Notes: generated by a model from the sequence alone, not told the origin. A stretch of 64,000 nucleotides of DNA from Akkermansiaceae bacterium (GCA_024233085.1 JACKQC010000003.1:62001-126000), one strand, 5' to 3'; positions 8,749 through 16,854 are shown, numbered from the stretch's first letter. Numbers and translations are program-made.

Positions 8749-9936
8749 TCAAGCCGACGGCAGCCCGCGCACCGGGTCCGCCTCGGCCTCGTAGTTCACG
8801 CCCTCCAGTCCGAAGCCAAAAAGGCGCAGGAATTCGCGCTGGTATCCGTCGAAGTCGGAAATCTGGCGCAGGTTTTCGGTGTCCACCTTTGCCCACAGGT
8901 CCGCGACCGCCGCCTGGATGTCGTCCTCCATCTCCCAGTCGTCGATGCGGATGCGGTCCTTCTCGTCGAGCTGGGACGGGCCGCCCGGGACCGCGAGGTG
9001 ATCGGCGAAGAGGCGCGCGATCTGCTCGATGCAGCCCTCGTGGGTGCCCTTTTCCTTCATCACCCGGTAAAGCAGCGAGATGTAGAGCGGCACCACGGGA
9101 ATGGCCGAGCTGGCCTGCGTGACGAGCGCCTTGTTCACCGAAACGTGGGCCGTGCCGGCGCCGAATTTCGCGTTCAGGCGCGCGGCGCTTTCCTCGAGGT
9201 GTTTTTTGGCCATGCCGATGGTGCCTTCGGTGTAGATCTTCCACGTCAGATCGGGACCGATGTAGGAATAGGCGACGGTGGTCGCGCCCTCGGCGAGCGC
9301 CCCGGCGTCGGCGAGGGCGCCCAGCCAGAGTTCCCAATCCTCGCCACCCATCACTTTCACCGTCTGCGCGATCTCGTCGTCGTTGGCCGGCTCGATGGTG
9401 ACGGAGTTCACCTCCGCCTTGTCGGTGTTGACGTTTTTCTGCGAGTAGGGCGCGCCGATCGGTTTGAGGACGGATTTGTAAACTTCGCCCGTGTCCGGGT
9501 CGGTGCGGCGCGGGCTGGCGAGGCTGTAGATGACGCAGTCGACCTGGCCGAGATCGGCTTTGATCGCGTCGATCACCTGTCGCTTCATTTCGCTGGAAAA
9601 GGCGTCGCCGTTGAAACTCCGCGCGTAGAGGCCGGCTTCCCCCGCGGCCTCCTCGAAGGCGACCGAATTGTACCAGCCGGCGCTGCCGGTCCGGTTTTCC
9701 TCGCCCGGTTTTTCGAAAAACACGCCGACCGTCGCCGCGCCGCCGCCGAAGGCCGGCACGATGCGCGAGGCGAGCCCATAGCCGGTCGAGGCGCCGATGA
9801 CGAGCACCTTTTTCGGCGGATTCGCCAGGGGCGGGCGCGCCTTTACGTAAGCGATCTGCTCGCGCACGTTGGCCGCGCAGCCGTCGGGATGCGCCGTCGT
9901 GCAGATGAATCCGCGAATTTTGGGTTGGATAATCAT
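8749..9936 (-). CDS. fabV: Trans-2-enoyl-ACP/CoA reductase, FabV type
   Basis: This NADH-dependent enzyme performs the last reduction of each fatty-acid elongation cycle and is a triclosan-resistant alternative to FabI. The 395-residue length fits FabV. Diagnostic features are the N-terminal MIIQPKIRGFICTTAHPDGC, the extended-SDR nucleotide-binding segment VLVIGASTGYGLASR, the active-site region YSYIGPDLTWKIYTEGTIG with the family's Y-X8-K pair, and the C-terminal DFDGYQREFLRLFGFGL. It is transcribed away from the lipase-maturation-factor gene, sharing a 104-bp gap that contains a short CACGGAT repeat. No other fatty-acid genes are adjacent. The identification is firm. Confidence 0.95.
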   Translation of the reverse strand: MIIQPKIRGFICTTAHPDGCAANVREQIAYVKARPPLANPPKKVLVIGASTGYGLASRIVPAFGGGAATVGVFFEKPGEENRTGSAGWYNSVAFEEAAGEAGLYARSFNGDAFSSEMKRQVIDAIKADLGQVDCVIYSLASPRRTDPDTGEVYKSVLKPIGAPYSQKNVNTDKAEVNSVTIEPANDDEIAQTVKVMGGEDWELWLGALADAGALAEGATTVAYSYIGPDLTWKIYTEGTIGMAKKHLEESAARLNAKFGAGTAHVSVNKALVTQASSAIPVVPLYISLLYRVMKEKGTHEGCIEQIARLFADHLAVPGGPSQLDEKDRIRIDDWEMEDDIQAAVADLWAKVDTENLRQISDFDGYQREFLRLFGFGLEGVNYEAEADPVRGLPSA

Positions 9937-9962
9937 GGCTGGATGCAGGGTAATGGATTAAC

Positions 9963-9987
9963 CACGGATTGCACGGATGACACGGAT
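9963..9987. repeat. Three tandem CACGGAT units with 9-bp period
   Basis: CACGGAT occurs at 9963, 9972 and 9981, separated by two bases each time. Directly downstream is a second repetitive-looking stretch, GCGAATGGACGCCCATGAAC, at about 10027-10046, which runs into the start codon of the next gene. This occupies the divergent promoter region between fabV and the lipase-maturation-factor gene. It may be a remnant of a dispersed repeat or a spaced set of protein-binding sites; the sequence does not decide. Confidence 0.5.
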
Positions 9988-10040
9988 TTTTTCCGGCATC
10001 GGGGCCGGAGCGACGATTTTGAAACCGCGAATGGACGCCC

Positions 10041-11780
10041 ATGAACGCGAACGGAAACGAATCCAGACCGCCGAAATTCATCCGCCTCCGCCGGCTGTTG
10101 TCGAAAGGCGCGGGCTGGCTGTTTCCACGGGGCGAAAGCCATGCGCTCTCGCGGACGATCGCCCTGCGCGGGCTCGGGGCGGTTTATCTGACCGCCATCC
10201 TGTCCTGGTGGGCGCAGGTGGACGAACTCGTCTGCCGCGACGGGCTGGTGCCGATGGCGCCGTGGCTCGATCAGGTCGGCGAAGTGCTGCGGGAGCGGGA
10301 AATCGGCCGCTGGGCGGCGTTGCCGACCCTGTTCTGGTTCGCCGACAGTGACACGGCGATTCACGCGATGTGCGCGATCGGAACGGTGCTCGCGGTGGCC
10401 GTGGTCGCCGGCCTGGCACCCGGGCCCTGCCTCGCCGGACTGTGGCTCATCTATCTCTCGCTGGCCGGAACGGGCGACGTTTTCATGCATTTCCAGTGGG
10501 ACATCCTGCTGCTCGAGGCCGGATTCCTCGCCATCTTCCTCGCTCCGTGGAAAGTCCGGCGCCTGCCGTGGCGCGGACCCCAGCCGATGCTCGGGTGGGG
10601 CGAAAAATTCGCGCTCTGGCTGCAATGGATCGTCGTCGCCAAGCTCATGTTTCAATCCGGCTGGGTGAAACTCGCCTGGGCCACGCCGCGGCAGCCCGAG
10701 TGGTGGCCGGACTTTTCGGCGATGACCTATCACTACCTGACGCAGCCGATTCCCTCGTGGACCTCGTGGTGGATGCATCGGTTGCCCGAGTGGTGGCACA
10801 AGGCCGAGATCTGGCCGATGTATGGCGTCGAGCTGGTGCTGCCCTTCTTCGTGTTCCTCGGCGCCCGCTGGCGGCTGGTGGCGGCGCTGGGTTTCGCGGG
10901 CCTGATGCTGTCGATCCTGGCGACCGGAAATTTCGCCTATTTCAATTGGCTGACCATCGTACTGAGCATCCCGCTGGTGGCGGACCGCTACTGGTCGGCG
11001 CCCGCCCGGCTCTGGCGCCGAATTCGCAAGAAACCCGCCGGATCCGGCCCCGACCCAACAGGGTTGAGTCCCGGACCTAACCCTGTTAAGTCACCCGAAA
11101 ACACCGCCGCGCCCGGGCCGGATTTCCACGATTCCCGGGAAATCGCCAGCGTGGCCCTCCGCGGCCCGCCACTCGCGGCCCTGCTGGCGCTCAATGCGAT
11201 CGTGGTGCTGGAGGATTTCCATTTCGCCTCCCGCGTCCCGGACCCGGTCCTGCCCCGGGCGCGCCTGAAGTCCAATCCAGTGCCGGAATTCGCCTCCGCC
11301 TTTCGCCGGGCGGTCGACCCGTGGCACTTCGCCGGCGGATACGGGCTCTTTCGCACCATGACGATCGACCGGCCCGAGATCGTGCTGGAGGGCACACGCG
11401 ACGGGATCGCCTGGCGGGAATACGACGCGCGGTGGAAGCCGGACCGGCTCGACGTCCGGCCCCGTTTTGTCGCGCCGCATCAGCCGCGGGTGGCCTGGCA
11501 GTTCTGGTTCGCCGCGCTGGAGCGCCAGTACGATCCGCGTGGCCGGAACGCGCGCTGGTTTTCCGCGCTGGTGTCGAAGCTGCTGGAAAACGATCCCGTC
11601 GCGCTGCGTTTGTTCGAGGAAAATCCCTTCCCCGGCGCGCCGCCGCTCGCGATCCGCGCGAAGCTCTACGCCTACGAATTCACCACCCTCGAGGAACGGC
11701 TGCGCACGGGAAACTGGTGGAAACGCCGGGAGCTGGGCCCCTACCTGATGCCGGTCTCGAAAAGCCGGCCGCGCTTGTGA
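10041..11780 (+). CDS. Lipase maturation factor (LMF1)-like membrane protein
   Basis: This 579-residue polytopic membrane protein matches the lipase maturation factor family (DUF1222) known from the animal endoplasmic reticulum and from some bacteria. Typical segments are FMHFQWDILLLEAGFLAIFLAPW, the SGWVKLAWATPRQPEWW block, MTYHYLTQPIPSWTSWWMH, and the C-terminal LLENDPVALRLFEENPFPGAPP with LYAYEFTT. About eight membrane helices precede a soluble C-terminal part. A hydrophilic loop near residues 333-355 is partly encoded by a 41-bp palindromic repeat. The ATG lies inside a repetitive stretch, so the exact start is less certain. The role in bacteria is not established; assistance in folding or export of hydrolases is only analogy. 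Confidence 0.85.
   Translation: MNANGNESRPPKFIRLRRLLSKGAGWLFPRGESHALSRTIALRGLGAVYLTAILSWWAQVDELVCRDGLVPMAPWLDQVGEVLREREIGRWAALPTLFWFADSDTAIHAMCAIGTVLAVAVVAGLAPGPCLAGLWLIYLSLAGTGDVFMHFQWDILLLEAGFLAIFLAPWKVRRLPWRGPQPMLGWGEKFALWLQWIVVAKLMFQSGWVKLAWATPRQPEWWPDFSAMTYHYLTQPIPSWTSWWMHRLPEWWHKAEIWPMYGVELVLPFFVFLGARWRLVAALGFAGLMLSILATGNFAYFNWLTIVLSIPLVADRYWSAPARLWRRIRKKPAGSGPDPTGLSPGPNPVKSPENTAAPGPDFHDSREIASVALRGPPLAALLALNAIVVLEDFHFASRVPDPVLPRARLKSNPVPEFASAFRRAVDPWHFAGGYGLFRTMTIDRPEIVLEGTRDGIAWREYDARWKPDRLDVRPRFVAPHQPRVAWQFWFAALERQYDPRGRNARWFSALVSKLLENDPVALRLFEENPFPGAPPLAIRAKLYAYEFTTLEERLRTGNWWKRRELGPYLMPVSKSRPRL
11052..11092 (+). repeat. 41-bp palindromic element, copy 1 (inside the LMF-like gene)
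   Basis: The left half is GACCCAACAGGGTTGAGTC, the spacer CCG and the right half GACCTAACCCTGTTAAGTC. The halves are inverted relative to each other (AGG centre, then CCT centre). It is translated in frame as DPTGLSPGPNPVKS within a hydrophilic loop of the membrane protein. Confidence 0.9.
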
Positions 11781-11843
11781 GGAAAGGGGCCGGTGACGAT
11801 TTTGGCGATTGCGCGGCCGCGCCCGATCGGATAGAAAGGTGCC

Positions 11844-12101
11844 ATGGGCATTCTCTCCTGGATTCTTCTGGGCCTCATCGCGGGCGCGCTGGCAAAGTTC
11901 ATCATGCCGGGCAAAGACCCCGGCGGCGTCATTATCACCATCCTGATCGGCATCGCCGGGGGCGTGGTTGGGGGATTTCTCGGCACCCAACTCGGCTACG
12001 GCAAGGTCGAGTCCTTCGATCTGAAAGGCATCCTCGTCTCGACGATGGGCTCCATCCTGCTGTTGATCGCCTACCGCGTGATCAAGAAAAAGCAGGTGTG
12101 A
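11844..12101 (+). CDS. GlsB/YeaQ/YmgE family small stress-response membrane protein
   Basis: This 85-residue protein has three hydrophobic helices and the family signature GLIAGALAKFIMPGKDPGG, then TILIGIAGGVVGGFLGTQLG. The family is often annotated as transglycosylase-associated, is widely induced in general stress, and has no proven activity. It is the expected length. It lies 63 bp after the LMF-like gene on the same strand, and AAAGGTGCC just before the ATG offers a weak ribosome site. The 328 bp downstream hold no gene. Confidence 0.9.
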   Translation: MGILSWILLGLIAGALAKFIMPGKDPGGVIITILIGIAGGVVGGFLGTQLGYGKVESFDLKGILVSTMGSILLLIAYRVIKKKQV

Positions 12102-12107
12102 TCCGAG

Positions 12108-12268
12108 GCTTGGCCATCCTGGCCGGGATTACGCGGGCGGAGCTTTCTTCAAAGAATAAGGCGGCATTCCGCCGCGGACAGCGGGGCAACCGCGCGCCGT
12201 GAGCGATTGGCCGCCGGCTCTTCAAGGGAGCGGGCCCCTTCCCGAAAACATGGCCAGGATGGCCATGC
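12108..12268. repeat. 161-bp intergenic segment bounded by a 17-bp inverted repeat
   Basis: GCTTGGCCATCCTGGCC at 12108-12124 is repeated inverted as GGCCAGGATGGCCATGC at 12252-12268, with 16 of 17 positions matching. The 127 bp between have no convincing reading frame but contain further short hairpins (GGCGGCATTCCGCCG). This is the largest gene-free stretch of the window (12102-12429). A degenerate non-autonomous element is possible, but no target duplication is obvious. Confidence 0.4.
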
Positions 12269-12323
12269 CACGGTTCGGTTCGCGGCCGCCATTTTCGACC
12301 GCACCTTCCGGAGCACCCGGTCG

Positions 12324-12351
12324 TTGAGAACGGGGCGTCTCGTGCTATAAT
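12324..12351 (+). promoter_or_regulatory. Strong sigma-70-type promoter upstream of rseP
   Basis: TTGAGA at 12324-12329, a 16-bp spacer and TATAAT at 12346-12351, with TGC directly before the -10 (extended -10 form). Transcription would start near 12357, about 75 bases before rseP, and would meet the hairpin plus T-run at 12362-12394 almost at once. Confidence 0.6.
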
Positions 12352-12361
12352 TTTCAGGTTT

Positions 12362-12394
12362 CCGGGTCGGCGGCTGTCGCGACCCGGTTTTTTT
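12362..12394 (+). terminator. Intrinsic-terminator-like hairpin in the rseP leader
   Basis: CCGGGTCG at 12362-12369 pairs perfectly with CGACCCGG at 12380-12387 around a 10-base loop, followed by seven T residues. It could end transcripts from the GlsB gene 260 bases upstream. It also lies between the promoter at 12324-12351 and rseP, so it could attenuate rseP-ispG expression. Confidence 0.65.
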
Positions 12395-12429
12395 GACCGT
12401 TTTATCCGCTTCAGCTCCCGATTTTTGTC

Positions 12430-13962
12430 ATGGAAGCCGTAATGTCTATTCTTAAGTTTCTGGGAATCCTTTTTCTCGTCCTCACTGTCTTCAACCTGTT
12501 GATCGTCGTTCACGAATGGGGTCATTTTCTGGCGGCGCGGTGGCGAGGGTTGCGGATTGATCGCTTTCAAATCTGGTTCGGTAAACCGATCTGGAAAAAA
12601 ACCTACAACGGCGTTCAATACGGCCTGGGTTCCGTCCCCTTCGGCGGCTTCGTCGCGCTGCCGCAAATGGCGCCGATGGAAGCGATCGAAGGGAGAAATC
12701 GCGAAGAAGGAGAACCCGAATCGGAAGAGGACGCGCCGGAAACTCAGGAGCCGTTACCGCCAATCTCTCCGCTCGATAAGATTATCGTGGCATTCGCGGG
12801 ACCGCTTTTCAGCTTTTTGTTGGCGGTGTTTTTCGCATTGATCATTTGGGCCGTCGGAAAGCCGGTTCCAGACGCCGCCATGGCACGGGAAGTCGGATAC
12901 GTGGCCACGGACAGCCCCGCCGCCAAGGGCGGAATTCTGCCGGGCGATACCATTCTCGAAGTTGATGGCAAGCCGGTGGAAACGATCCACGGGATGGTGA
13001 ACAGCATGGACTGGTACATCATTTCCGCCGAAAAATCCGATCTCGAATTCACGATTCAAAGAAGTGGGGAAGAACTGAAAAAGACCGTCTCGATTCCGAG
13101 CGGGAAAACCCCGGAAGAAAAGGCGGAAGACGCCAAACGCAAATGGTGGGAGGTCGCCCGTGATTTCGTGTTTAAACGGCCACCTTTGCCGGATGTCGGC
13201 ATTTTCGGTCGGGAAACTCCGCGCGTCGGCGACGTCAAGCCCAACAGCCCGGCGGAAGAAGCCGGGATCGAAAAAGCCGACCTCATCGTAGGCGTCGATG
13301 GACAGGAAGTTCGGCATCTGATTCAAGTCAGCGACGCGATCGAAAAAAAGGCGGAGGGCGCCCCCGTCGAGATTTCAATCAAGCGCGGCAACGCCGAGAA
13401 GACGGTTTCGGTGGTCCCTCGCCGACCCGAAAAAGACACGCGTCCGGAAGAGTTTCGCCGCCCGGCCATCGGACTCGTCTGGGACACCTTCGGCAAGGGC
13501 GAATTGAAGCGAATCGATCCGGTGACTCAAATTGGAGACAGTCTGGCGATGATTCGGAACACTTTGGGAGCCATTTTTTCGCCCAAAACAAAAGTCGGCG
13601 CGACTCATCTGAGCAGCGCGGTCGGCATCATGCGCGTGTATTATCGCCTTTTCGAACATCCGGACGGTTGGCGACTGGTGCTTTGGTTCAGCGTAATCTT
13701 GAACGTGAATCTGGCTGTCTTGAACATGCTTCCGTTTCCCGTCTTGGACGGCGGGCATATCGTTATGGCGGCGATCGAAAGCATCCGGCGAAAGCCGGTC
13801 AACCTCAAGATTCTCGAAGTTGTCCAGACCGCGGCTGTCATCTGTCTGCTTACTCTGATGGGCGTGCTGGTTCTGAAAGACGTGGGAGATCTGACAGCGG
13901 GCGGACCCTCAGCGGTTGTTGAATTTTTGCCGAAAGACTCCGCCACTCCGGCCGTCCCGTGA
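12430..13962 (+). CDS. rseP: Site-2 intramembrane zinc protease RseP (sigma-E pathway type)
   Basis: This 510-residue membrane protease has the zinc site HEWGH at residues 28-32, the second site NMLPFPVLDGGH near the C-terminus, and two periplasmic PDZ domains (DSPAAKGGILPGDTILEVDG and NSPAEEAGIEKADLIVGVDG). Homologues cut anti-sigma factors and signal-peptide remnants inside the membrane. An acidic insert (EEGEPESEEDAPETQEP) follows the first helix. A second ATG at 12442 is an alternative start. The gene shares a GTGA overlap with ispG, a common rseP-ispG arrangement that usually also includes dxr, which is not here. The anti-sigma substrate is not in the window. Confidence 0.95.
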   Translation: MEAVMSILKFLGILFLVLTVFNLLIVVHEWGHFLAARWRGLRIDRFQIWFGKPIWKKTYNGVQYGLGSVPFGGFVALPQMAPMEAIEGRNREEGEPESEEDAPETQEPLPPISPLDKIIVAFAGPLFSFLLAVFFALIIWAVGKPVPDAAMAREVGYVATDSPAAKGGILPGDTILEVDGKPVETIHGMVNSMDWYIISAEKSDLEFTIQRSGEELKKTVSIPSGKTPEEKAEDAKRKWWEVARDFVFKRPPLPDVGIFGRETPRVGDVKPNSPAEEAGIEKADLIVGVDGQEVRHLIQVSDAIEKKAEGAPVEISIKRGNAEKTVSVVPRRPEKDTRPEEFRRPAIGLVWDTFGKGELKRIDPVTQIGDSLAMIRNTLGAIFSPKTKVGATHLSSAVGIMRVYYRLFEHPDGWRLVLWFSVILNVNLAVLNMLPFPVLDGGHIVMAAIESIRRKPVNLKILEVVQTAAVICLLTLMGVLVLKDVGDLTAGGPSAVVEFLPKDSATPAVP

Positions 13963-15779
13963 CATTTTTGAATCAGACCCGCCGCGATCTCTCCCCGTAC
14001 TGCGCCAGCCCCTATGGCTCGCCGCGCCGCGTGACCCGCGAGGTCAGGGTCGGCGATGTCGGAATCGGCGGCGGAAACCCGATCCGGGTCCAGTCGATGC
14101 TGACCAGCGACACGCGGGACACCGACGCCTGCGTGCGGGAAACGCTCCAACTCACCGAAGCCGGCTGCGAGATCGTCCGGGTGACCGCCCAGACCCGCCA
14201 GATCGCGGCCAACCTGGAACACATCGCCGCCGGCATTCGCGCCGCGGGCTGCGGGGTGCCGCTGGTGGCGGACATTCATTTCAAACCCGACGCCGCGCTC
14301 GAAGCCGCCCGGTGGGTCGAAAAAGTCCGCGTCAATCCCGGGAATTACGCCGACAAGAAGAAATTCCAGGTCCGCGACTATTCCGACGCCGAATACGCCG
14401 CCGAACTGGAGCGGATCGCCGAGGAATTCGCGCCACTGGTCGCGCTTTGCCTCGAGCGCGGCGTGGCGATGCGCATCGGGACCAATCACGGTTCGCTCAG
14501 CGACCGGATCATGAACCGCCACGGCGACACGCCGCTGGGGATGGTGGAGAGCGCGCTGGAGTTCGCCCGCATCGCGCGCGGACTCGGCTACCACGCCTTC
14601 GCCTTTTCGATGAAGGCGAGCAACCCGAAGGTGATGATCGAGGCCTATCGGCTGCTGGTGAAACGGCTCGCCGAGGAGGGCGACGACTGGAACTACCCCA
14701 TTCACCTCGGCGTGACCGAGGCCGGCGACGGCGAGGACGGGCGCATCAAGAGCGCGATCGGCATCGGCTCGCTGCTCGCGGACGGCATCGGGGACACGAT
14801 TCGCGTCAGCCTGACCGAGGACGCCGTGCACGAAATCCCGGTGGCCCGGGCGCTGGTGCGCGTGGTGGAGGAAATCAGGGGTCGGGGGTTTGGGATCGGG
14901 GATCGGGGAGGTTGGGACGGGGTGAGCTGGGATCCGTTTGTCTATGAGCGGCGAAAAACGGAGCGAATCGAGATCGGCGATGTCGGTGTCGGCGGCGAGG
15001 AAACGCCGCGGGTTTTCACGAGCCGCGCGACTTGGGACGCGGTGGCGGATCGGCTTGCGCTCTTGGGCGATTTTCAGCCCGAAATCGTGGTCGAAGATTC
15101 CGGTGTGGTCGCCGTCGATCCCCGCGACGAGGCGGCGGCGGCGGAGCTGAACGCGCTCCCGGAGCCGCGGCTGATCACGGTGGCCGACGGGCTCGACCTG
15201 CCGATCGTCCCCGCTTTCCGGTTGCTCGCCGCGCGAGTCGCCGCCCGGCATCCCATCCTGCTGAAGGACGCGCCGGCGTCCGAAATTTCGGACAGTGCCG
15301 ACCCGTTGGAGGCGCTGCTGCGGGCGGGGGTGACGCTCGGCTCGCTGATCTGCGACGGCATTGGCGACGCCGTGCTGGTCCGGGGCGAGCCGGCGGCGGA
15401 ACCGAGCCTGCGACTGGCCTACAACGTTCTCCAGGCGAGCGGCGCGCGGATTTTCAAGACCGACTACGTGGCCTGCCCGAGCTGCGGGCGCACGCTTTTC
15501 AATCTCCAGTCCACCACGCAAAAAATCCGCGCCGCCACCGGCCATCTGAAGGGTGTGCGCATCGCCGTGATGGGCTGCATCGTCAACGGCCCGGGCGAGA
15601 TGGCCGACGCGGATTTCGGCTACGTGGGCGGCGCGCCGGGGAAGATCAATCTCTACGTCGGCCGGGAGCCGGTGAAATTCAACATCCCGGAAAACGAGGC
15701 CGTGGAACGCCTGATCGACCTGATCCGCGAGCACGGCCGCTGGTTCGAACCGAAACCGGCGCCGACCCGACAGGGTTAG
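13959..15779 (+). CDS. ispG: (E)-4-hydroxy-3-methylbut-2-enyl-diphosphate synthase, long form
   Basis: This is the penultimate enzyme of the MEP isoprenoid pathway and a [4Fe-4S] enzyme. The TIM-barrel domain (VGIGGGNPIRVQSMLTSDT, VADIHFKPDAALEAA, RIGTNHGSLS) is followed by an extra domain at about residues 310-490, characteristic of the long form in Chlamydiae, Bacteroidetes, Planctomycetes, Verrucomicrobia and plants. The cluster domain follows, with cysteines in YVACPSCGRTLFN and GCIVNGPGE. The 606-residue length fits the long form. GTG start, overlapping the rseP stop by 4 bp. Its last codons and TAG stop lie within a 41-bp palindromic repeat, so the C-terminal TRQG is repeat-encoded. A bidirectional terminator follows. 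Confidence 0.95.
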   Translation: MTFLNQTRRDLSPYCASPYGSPRRVTREVRVGDVGIGGGNPIRVQSMLTSDTRDTDACVRETLQLTEAGCEIVRVTAQTRQIAANLEHIAAGIRAAGCGVPLVADIHFKPDAALEAARWVEKVRVNPGNYADKKKFQVRDYSDAEYAAELERIAEEFAPLVALCLERGVAMRIGTNHGSLSDRIMNRHGDTPLGMVESALEFARIARGLGYHAFAFSMKASNPKVMIEAYRLLVKRLAEEGDDWNYPIHLGVTEAGDGEDGRIKSAIGIGSLLADGIGDTIRVSLTEDAVHEIPVARALVRVVEEIRGRGFGIGDRGGWDGVSWDPFVYERRKTERIEIGDVGVGGEETPRVFTSRATWDAVADRLALLGDFQPEIVVEDSGVVAVDPRDEAAAAELNALPEPRLITVADGLDLPIVPAFRLLAARVAARHPILLKDAPASEISDSADPLEALLRAGVTLGSLICDGIGDAVLVRGEPAAEPSLRLAYNVLQASGARIFKTDYVACPSCGRTLFNLQSTTQKIRAATGHLKGVRIAVMGCIVNGPGEMADADFGYVGGAPGKINLYVGREPVKFNIPENEAVERLIDLIREHGRWFEPKPAPTRQG

Positions 15780-15804
15780 GTCATTGAGTCAACCCTGTCG
15801 GGTG
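15764..15804 (+). repeat. 41-bp palindromic element, copy 2 (contains the ispG stop codon)
   Basis: Left half GACCCGACAGGGTTAGGTC, spacer ATT, right half GAGTCAACCCTGTCGGGTG. The unusual CGAC of the left half is matched by GTCG in the right half, a paired change that preserves the full-length hairpin. The TAG stop of ispG is at 15777-15779, inside the left half. Confidence 0.9.
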
Positions 15805-15825
15805 GGGTTTCTCTCCCGGACACAC

Positions 15826-15851
15826 AAAAGCCGCTCCGAAGAGCGGCTTTT
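15826..15851. terminator. Bidirectional intrinsic terminator between ispG and the convergent gene
   Basis: A perfect 11-bp stem AAAAGCCGCTC / GAGCGGCTTTT closes a CGAA tetraloop. The A-run and T-run flanks allow it to work in both directions. It serves ispG from the left and the minus-strand gene ending at 15900 from the right. Confidence 0.9.
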
Positions 15852-15899
15852 GGCGTGCAGTTTCAGCCCCGAGGGCTGGAGAAAGGGGGCGCCGGTGTT

Positions 15900-16232
15900 T
15901 TACTTGCGGAAAATGTAGTGGTTGTCGGCGGTGACGGCGATGAATTCCCAGCCTTCGTCCTCGATCATTTTCAGCGACCGGGGCAACAGCTCGGATTTGA
16001 CGACTTTTTCCTTCGGCAACTGCATCTTTCCGGCTTCATCGGGTTTGGCGCCGATTTCTTCGGCCACCACTTTGAAGCCCTCGCTGTCCATCTGCTGCCA
16101 GGTCACGACGCGGTACTGGTGATTGCCGCCGCCGCCGGAGCCGCCGCCGAACAGGCCGAAGGAGGCGAGCAGATTGACGATGCCGACCACGAGGATCAGG
16201 ACGAGGAGAAGGAGATTTACGGGTTTGTTCAT
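15900..16232 (-). CDS. Small membrane-anchored protein of unknown function
   Basis: From the ATG at 16232 the product has 110 residues: one N-terminal membrane helix (MNKPVNLLLLVLILVVGIVN), a glycine-rich hinge (GLFGGGSGGGG), and a soluble domain of about 70 residues ending WEFIAVTADNHYIFRK. That tail resembles small DUF4177-like domains, but I would not assign it. The open frame extends 16 codons further upstream; I prefer the internal ATG because it places the helix at the N-terminus. It lies about 190 bp downstream of the YkvA-like gene and converges on ispG at a shared terminator. Confidence 0.6.
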   Translation of the reverse strand: MNKPVNLLLLVLILVVGIVNLLASFGLFGGGSGGGGNHQYRVVTWQQMDSEGFKVVAEEIGAKPDEAGKMQLPKEKVVKSELLPRSLKMIEDEGWEFIAVTADNHYIFRK

Positions 16233-16316
16233 TAAATGCGGTGATTTCGTTTTCCAGTTTGTTCCCAAGGGGAAATCCATCGTAGGGGGTCGCGCCGCCC
16301 AAGTAAAGCATCGATT

Positions 16317-16354
16317 GAGACGCGGGCTCCGAACGGGGCGGGCGTCCGCGTCTC
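16317..16354. other. Long hairpin between two minus-strand genes
   Basis: GAGACGCGG at 16317-16325 pairs perfectly with CCGCGTCTC at 16346-16354 across a 20-base loop. No T-run follows on the minus strand, so it is not an obvious terminator. It may be an RNA-stability or processing structure between the YkvA-like gene and the small membrane protein. Confidence 0.4.
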
Positions 16355-16424
16355 CTGAAATTTGTTCCGAATCGGCGTCTCGTGACGGTTTCCCGGGGAA
16401 AAAGCCCGGCCATCCGGCGTCCGT

Positions 16425-16754
16425 TCATCGGTTGACGACTTCGGCGTCGATGGCCTCGCGAGAGTCGGCGGCGGCGGGCGCCTTTTTCCGGTCGGCGTTG
16501 CGGGCCTTGCCGAAGAGGTGGCCCAGATCGATGCCGAAATAGGCGAGGGAGCTGATGAGGATCGCGGCGGCGGTGGCCTCGTCGAGATTTCCGAAGAAGG
16601 GGATGTTGTCGGGGATCAGTTCGAAGATTCCGGCGGTGGGATTGAACAGATAAACCGCGGAAACGACGCCCACCAAGCCGACGAGGGCGGATTGGACGAG
16701 GCCGCGTTTTTCCGGGGGATGGGAGGAGTTTTCGGGTTGCTGCTGCGTTTTCAT
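16425..16754 (-). CDS. YkvA/DUF1232 family membrane protein
   Basis: This 109-residue protein has the DUF1232 pattern YLFNPTAGIFELIPDNIPFFGNLDEATAA, in which the PDNIP and GNLDE blocks are diagnostic, followed by a second hydrophobic segment. The family is common and its biochemical function is unknown. A charged, alanine-rich tail of about 25 residues follows. It is divergent from the nuo operon; the 237-bp gap holds the Rex-like operator, which could in principle act on both directions. Confidence 0.75.
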   Translation of the reverse strand: MKTQQQPENSSHPPEKRGLVQSALVGLVGVVSAVYLFNPTAGIFELIPDNIPFFGNLDEATAAAILISSLAYFGIDLGHLFGKARNADRKKAPAAADSREAIDAEVVNR

Positions 16755-16854
16755 GGCGGGTAGAATCGGGGTTCGGGGATCACTCTACCATTACAAAGGG
16801 GCGCGTAAATTGTAGGCTTTCGCGCGTGACTTTTCCGCTCCGGTCCGGCGGCGC

